A DNA stretch of 24,905 nucleotides from positions 1 through 24,905 of the forward strand of contig CAZFUY010000037.1 of the NCBI GenBank assembly GCA_964522445.1, read 5' to 3'. Source of the stretch: CAZFUY01 sp964522445 (GTDB lineage Bacteria; Pseudomonadota; Gammaproteobacteria; SZUA-229). The translations under genes and the position numbers were made by a program. The notes beneath the pieces are model-generated. The model worked only from the letters and a program-made list of their open reading frames with translations. It did no database searches and had not been told where the DNA came from. Positions 21,099 through 24,905 of this stretch are shown here, piece after piece. Position 1 is the first letter of the stretch. The number at the start of each line of letters is the position of its first letter.

Positions 21099-23453
21099 TT
21101 AAAATAAATTATATTGATTCTGAATAATAGGTTCTATAGAAGCACCCAGAACATTAAGAATGTTATTAGCAATAGGTGTTAACTGTTTTTCAATATAATG
21201 TTCGTAATTAAGAGTCGATGTCTGGCATTCCAGTGTTTCTGGCCCATTATGTGTTATTACATATTCAATCCAGCTGGCGTTTTTATATCTTGATGGAAGA
21301 TTTGATTTAGCAAAAGAAGCTTCGGCTTTTATTGCAGCCTGTGCATGAGGTGGAATATTTTTTTGGTAGTCTTTTAGTTGTTGCCGCAATCTTTTTCGAT
21401 AAATAAGCTGTTGATCCAGCTTGCCCTCTTTTAGGTAGTTTACATAGTTTTTAATGTATTCGTTATAGTCCTGATTATCAAAAATTAGTTTGAAAAGTTC
21501 AGCCTGAAAATTACGGGCTAATTCAGTCCAGTCTGTGCGCACTGTTTCAAGGCCTTTAAAAATTATATTTCTATCACCCCGATTATTTATTACCAGACCC
21601 GCATAACGTTTTTTACTGCCTTTTTCAGAGCCGCGAACGGTTGGCATAAAGAAACGATTAAAATGTGTTTCATATTCCATTTCCAGATAAGATGGAATAT
21701 CAAATTCTTTATGAAGATATTCTTTCCAGTATAAATTAACGTGTTTAATTAATGTTCTGCCGATTTTATCTGCTTCTTTATTAGTCAGCTCTTTGCCCAA
21801 TGATACAAATACAGAATCGGTATCACCATAGATAACCGGGTATCCCAGTTGCTCAATAAGCTTTACTGTTTGTTTAATAATTTCATGGCTGCGTCTGGTT
21901 ATTGAGCTGGTTAATCGTGCATCATGTATTCGGCAACCTGGTGTGCCCAGTACGCCATAAAAAGAATTCATAATAATTTTAATAGCCTGAGATAAAGGTT
22001 TGTTGCTGTGTTTTTTAGCTTTATCTCTGGCAGTCCATAATTGTTCAATAATATCGGGTAGTATATTTTCTTTTTTAGAAAATGTTGCGCCATTAAAGCC
22101 GGGTATTATTTCATGTGAAGATTGTTTTTTTGCTGCAATGCGAGCGTAAGGATCAACTTTGAATGTGCGGATAATGCTGGGGTACAGGCTTTTATAATCA
22201 AGTACCAGTACACTGTCATAAATGCCAGGTTTGGAATTCATAACATAGCCGCCGGGAGCGGAAAGCTGGTCTTTGTAGTCGCCAATGTTTGGAGCAATAA
22301 AACCTTTGCGATGTAATCGGGGAAGATATAAATTATCAAATGCAGCAACAGAGCCACCTGTTCTATCCATTTCCAGTCCGGTTAATCGAGCGCGTTCGAT
22401 AGCAAAATTAATTAAGTCGGTTAGTTCAAAAATATCCCAGACTAACTGACAGTCTTCAAGGTTGTATTTTGCAAGTGCAGTTTTATTTGTGTGAAATAAA
22501 TTCTTAATTTCTTTAGCTTTATGTAAAGGGTCTTTTTTATTTTCCTGTTGAATTAGTTTGCCGCGCCCCAGTAGCTGATTGCTGACAAATTCAAGTGAAA
22601 AACTTCTGAATTGATAGGTTGCGCTTTTTAATGTATCTATGCCATCTAAAACTACACGGCCAGGGATTAATAAAAAATAATGTTCAGTTTCTGTTTGAGC
22701 TTTTCGCCAGATAGCCTGTGAATTGTTGCGTCCTATATTAAGCGGTATTTTAAGTTGATCTGCTTTTTTCTGTAGAAATCTGAAATCAAAATTAATAACA
22801 TTCCAGCCAATAAATACATCCGGGTCAATAATATTAATCCATTCAATAAAGCGTTTTAATAAATTTATTTCATCAGAAATATATTCAATGTTATCTGTAT
22901 TATTGCCTTTGCCTGTTATTAATGTGCATTGAAATTCTTTTGCTACAAATGCAATAGAAAAAAGTTCATCAGTGTCATAAGCTGTTTCTATATCAATAGA
23001 CATGATTTTAAAATCTGGCAGATAATCTGTTGCTGTCATGTGAGGGTTTATTATGCGGCTGTTTTTTTGCTGACTATGAATAGAAACGGGGCCAGTTATA
23101 AATCGCTCAGTTAGGAATCGTTCTGTTGGCCGAATATCAGACTCGAAAATCTGAATATTATTTTTCTGGAAAATATCTCTTGCTCGGTACAGATGATGTT
23201 GTGACTGAAAATATACGCCTGAAAGTTCTTCATATTTAAAATCTTTCAGCTTGAGGTCTTTTATCTGTGAGCCATAAAAATGAGAAATTAGCTGCTGAGC
23301 TTTGGCTGTATTTTTTTGATGAATAAAAAAGATGGCCTGCTGATTTTCTATAACAACATTCAGCGCCCCCTGATCACTGCTAAACCAGAATTCCAGGCTG
23401 ATGCCCTTTGGGCTATCGATCCACTGACGGGTTAATAAAAATGCGTTGATCAC
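21099..23453 (-). CDS. polB: DNA polymerase II
   Basis: A 784-residue B-family DNA polymerase, almost exactly the length of E. coli Pol II (783). The N-terminal exonuclease domain has Exo I DIE (154-156), Exo II NVINFDF (about 218-224) and Exo III YNLEDCQLVWD (330-340). The polymerase domain has motif A DYKSLYPSII (419-428), motif B KIIMNSFYG (492-500) and motif C YGDTDS (542-547) with both catalytic aspartates. It has proofreading and translesion activity and, in E. coli, belongs to the SOS response. I found no convincing LexA box before its start. It is a single gene, divergent from the SPOR lipoproteins. No strong ribosome binding site precedes the ATG at 23453. Confidence 0.97.
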   Translation of the reverse strand: MINAFLLTRQWIDSPKGISLEFWFSSDQGALNVVIENQQAIFFIHQKNTAKAQQLISHFYGSQIKDLKLKDFKYEELSGVYFQSQHHLYRARDIFQKNNIQIFESDIRPTERFLTERFITGPVSIHSQQKNSRIINPHMTATDYLPDFKIMSIDIETAYDTDELFSIAFVAKEFQCTLITGKGNNTDNIEYISDEINLLKRFIEWINIIDPDVFIGWNVINFDFRFLQKKADQLKIPLNIGRNNSQAIWRKAQTETEHYFLLIPGRVVLDGIDTLKSATYQFRSFSLEFVSNQLLGRGKLIQQENKKDPLHKAKEIKNLFHTNKTALAKYNLEDCQLVWDIFELTDLINFAIERARLTGLEMDRTGGSVAAFDNLYLPRLHRKGFIAPNIGDYKDQLSAPGGYVMNSKPGIYDSVLVLDYKSLYPSIIRTFKVDPYARIAAKKQSSHEIIPGFNGATFSKKENILPDIIEQLWTARDKAKKHSNKPLSQAIKIIMNSFYGVLGTPGCRIHDARLTSSITRRSHEIIKQTVKLIEQLGYPVIYGDTDSVFVSLGKELTNKEADKIGRTLIKHVNLYWKEYLHKEFDIPSYLEMEYETHFNRFFMPTVRGSEKGSKKRYAGLVINNRGDRNIIFKGLETVRTDWTELARNFQAELFKLIFDNQDYNEYIKNYVNYLKEGKLDQQLIYRKRLRQQLKDYQKNIPPHAQAAIKAEASFAKSNLPSRYKNASWIEYVITHNGPETLECQTSTLNYEHYIEKQLTPIANNILNVLGASIEPIIQNQYNLF

Positions 23454-23558
23454 TGTATTTCTGGTAGTTAAAGTTTATTGATCTTACCTTATATTGCCTG
23501 ATCTAATAAATTTCGTAAATTTAGACGCAGTTCTTAATGTAATACTTTAAGGATTGTC

Positions 23559-23564
23559 TATAAT
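23559..23564 (+). promoter_or_regulatory. -10 box of the first SPOR lipoprotein gene
   Basis: A perfect TATAAT lies 47 bases before the start codon, but the region 16-18 bases upstream has no recognisable -35 hexamer, so it may need an activator. Confidence 0.4.
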
Positions 23565-23596
23565 CAGCTAAACTTCATCTAAAATACCAAATATTC

Positions 23597-23603
23597 AAGG
23601 GGA
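23597..23603 (+). promoter_or_regulatory. Ribosome binding site deciding a TTG start
   Basis: AAGGGGA is placed 7 bases before the TTG at 23611-23613. The nearby ATG at 23603 is out of frame, so TTG is the start of this lipoprotein. Confidence 0.8.
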
Positions 23604-23610
23604 TGTTGCG

Positions 23611-24219
23611 TTGAAAATAACAAGCTGGCGACAAAAATTTACGGCATTAGGTTTTACTGGTGTTTTTATGATGTTATCTGCCTGTTCCAATTCTTCAGCT
23701 CCTTCCCCCTGGGCAAAACAGTCATCTCCCTGGGATCAGCGAAAAGAATCCATTCAGGATACAGCAGCACCGGCAGCTGAAGAATATAAGCAGGAATTAG
23801 CGGCGGTTGATCAAAGTATTAATGATGTTGAGTTAAATTATCAAACGCAGCAGGTTGATAGTTTTGCGCCAGTGAAAGCAGAACTGACAGAGAGTGAAGT
23901 GGTTGGCGCGGGTGTCATTGTCAGCTCGGAAAGCATGAGTCAGAAAGAAGAAATTCTTAATCTGCCAGCAGATTACTACACTGTGCAGCTAATGGCCTCA
24001 GTTGATGTGACTCGGGTGCATAAATTTGCTGAGCAAAATCAGGTCTCTACACGCTACATTGTGCCGACTGTGCGTAATGGCGTAATCTGGCACGTATTGT
24101 TGCTTGATGTTTACCCTGATCGTGCGTCAGCAAAAGCAGGTTTGAATGAAATTGTGGATAGTTTAAAGACTCAGCCGTGGATACGAAGCGTGGGATCAAT
24201 TCAAAAGTTAATGCAATAG
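23611..24219 (+). CDS. SPOR-domain lipoprotein (first paralogue)
   Basis: A 202-residue lipoprotein predicted to bind denuded peptidoglycan at the septum. The signal peptide ends in the lipobox LSAC with lipidated C25. A short repeated motif, SPWAKQSSPWDQR (32-44), follows. Residues 45-118 form an acidic, Gln-rich linker. Residues 120-202 are a SPOR domain (DYYTVQLMAS, WHVLLLDVYPDRASAKAGL, PWIRSV), which in other proteins binds glycan strands lacking stem peptides. Translation starts at TTG, supported by an AAGGGGA box. The gene lies 84 bases upstream of a second SPOR lipoprotein with the same architecture and SPW motif, so the two arose by duplication. The actual partner (for example a cell-division protein) is unknown. 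Confidence 0.9.
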   Translation: MKITSWRQKFTALGFTGVFMMLSACSNSSAPSPWAKQSSPWDQRKESIQDTAAPAAEEYKQELAAVDQSINDVELNYQTQQVDSFAPVKAELTESEVVGAGVIVSSESMSQKEEILNLPADYYTVQLMASVDVTRVHKFAEQNQVSTRYIVPTVRNGVIWHVLLLDVYPDRASAKAGLNEIVDSLKTQPWIRSVGSIQKLMQ

Positions 24220-24227
24220 CATGATTT

Positions 24228-24255
24228 TTGACCTGAAGAATTTATAGACTAAACT
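24228..24255 (+). promoter_or_regulatory. Possible promoter of the second SPOR gene
   Basis: TTGACC (24228-24233) and TAAACT (24250-24255) have a 16-base spacer. The -35 is close to consensus; the -10 matches only four of six bases. Confidence 0.3.
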
Positions 24256-24303
24256 CAGTTATAACATTAAATGGTTACATATATAAAAGAATGGGGATAT
24301 CAC

Positions 24304-24905
24304 ATGAATACTAAAAATATTAAATATGCAGGGATTACAGTTTTTGCGCTGGGTGTTGTTATTGGGCTTGGCGCATGTTCCAGCAAGCCATCGCCATGGT
24401 CGCAGCAATCTTCGCCATGGGAAAATAGAGCCGCTGAGGAAGAAGTGGTTCAGGCAGAAGAACAGGCACCATTGGTTGATGATACTGCTCAGGTTGAATC
24501 TGTTTATGCAGAACCCATAGAGCCAGTAGGTTCAGAAGCAGGTGCTATGGCAATGGATGAGCCTGCGGCTGCTCAATCTGAATTTTTAGCTGAGCCAGAG
24601 CCAGAAGTTATTTTAGAGCCAGAGCCTGTAGCAGAAGTTGAGCCAGAACCAGAAATGTCGGCAGCTATGGGGGGTGATATTAATTCACAGCCAGCAGATT
24701 ATTATGCGGTACAGGTTTGTGCATCAAGCAGCATGGAAAATCTGATGGCTTTTGCAAAGAATAATCAACTCTCAGACCAATGGACAGCAGAAACAAGTGT
24801 GGATGGCAAAACCTGGTTTGTGTTATTACAGGGTATTTACCCAACCAGAGATGAAGCTAAAGCGGCTATGGTTGAAGTTGAATCACTTGAAACTACACCA
24901 TGGGT
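24304..24905 (+). CDS. SPOR-domain lipoprotein (second paralogue), 3' end beyond window
   Basis: At least 200 residues, cut by the right edge. The lipobox LGAC puts the lipidated cysteine at 25, the same position as in the upstream paralogue. It is followed by SPWSQQSSPWENR, again paralleling the neighbour. Residues 45-128 are an acidic linker with several Glu-Pro repeats (EPEPE-type), longer than in the first copy. The SPOR domain starts near 129 (QPADYYAVQV) and includes WFVLLQGIYPTRDEAK; the sequence stops just after TTPW, near the end of the domain. GGGGA (24293-24297) is 6 bases before the ATG. Like its paralogue it should be an outer-membrane lipoprotein that recognises septal peptidoglycan. 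Confidence 0.88.
   Translation, partial: MNTKNIKYAGITVFALGVVIGLGACSSKPSPWSQQSSPWENRAAEEEVVQAEEQAPLVDDTAQVESVYAEPIEPVGSEAGAMAMDEPAAAQSEFLAEPEPEVILEPEPVAEVEPEPEMSAAMGGDINSQPADYYAVQVCASSSMENLMAFAKNNQLSDQWTAETSVDGKTWFVLLQGIYPTRDEAKAAMVEVESLETTPW

Noticed and set aside
23454..23480. LexA box upstream of polB
   Set aside because: CACTGTATTTC provides one half-site, but the opposite half (ACAG at 8 bases) is missing.

Overview
The window reads as AT-rich chromosomal DNA of a free-living Gram-negative bacterium, most likely a gammaproteobacterium. The support is a B-family DNA polymerase II of E. coli length, a PpnN nucleosidase, SPOR-domain and OmpA-type lipoproteins, and a two-component pair of the 'proteobacterial dedicated sortase' (Pds) type. 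There are no tRNA or rRNA genes, no CRISPR array, and no intact insertion sequence or prophage.

Left part (1-7312): a large cytoplasmic protein running off the left edge that I cannot name (minus); a SnoaL/NTF2-like protein (minus); an OmpA-family lipoprotein (plus); and, convergent with it, the sensor kinase and response regulator pdsS/pdsR (minus). Divergent from pdsR is a small exported or membrane-anchored protein of unknown function. A basic secreted four-cysteine protein follows, preceded by a very good sigma70 promoter and a long leader. The upstream regions of the OmpA lipoprotein and of pdsR/the small protein share a direct repeat with 10-bp phasing, so these genes may form one regulon. 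No sortase or sortase substrate is present in the window.

Middle (7379-15515): a minus-strand run of ppnN, an HNH-domain protein and an alpha/beta hydrolase; a modular acidic protein (plus); a Crp/Fnr-family regulator (minus) bracketed by two different palindromic GTCATCCC-type repeats and preceded by a near-perfect palindrome; then a plus-strand operon of a stand-alone cyclic-nucleotide-binding protein, a CopZ-like copper chaperone and the copper-exporting ATPase copA.

Right part (15551-24905): a PhnD-like periplasmic binding protein, a NarX/UhpB-type kinase and a NarL-type regulator packed 1-4 bases apart (minus), probably a three-component sensor; a SoxB-like binuclear metallophosphatase with altered metal-ligand and catalytic positions and a natural four-histidine C-terminus (minus); polB (minus); and two tandem paralogous SPOR lipoproteins (plus), the second cut by the right edge. 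The stretch between polB and the metallophosphatase (20843-21098) holds only the metallophosphatase upstream region.
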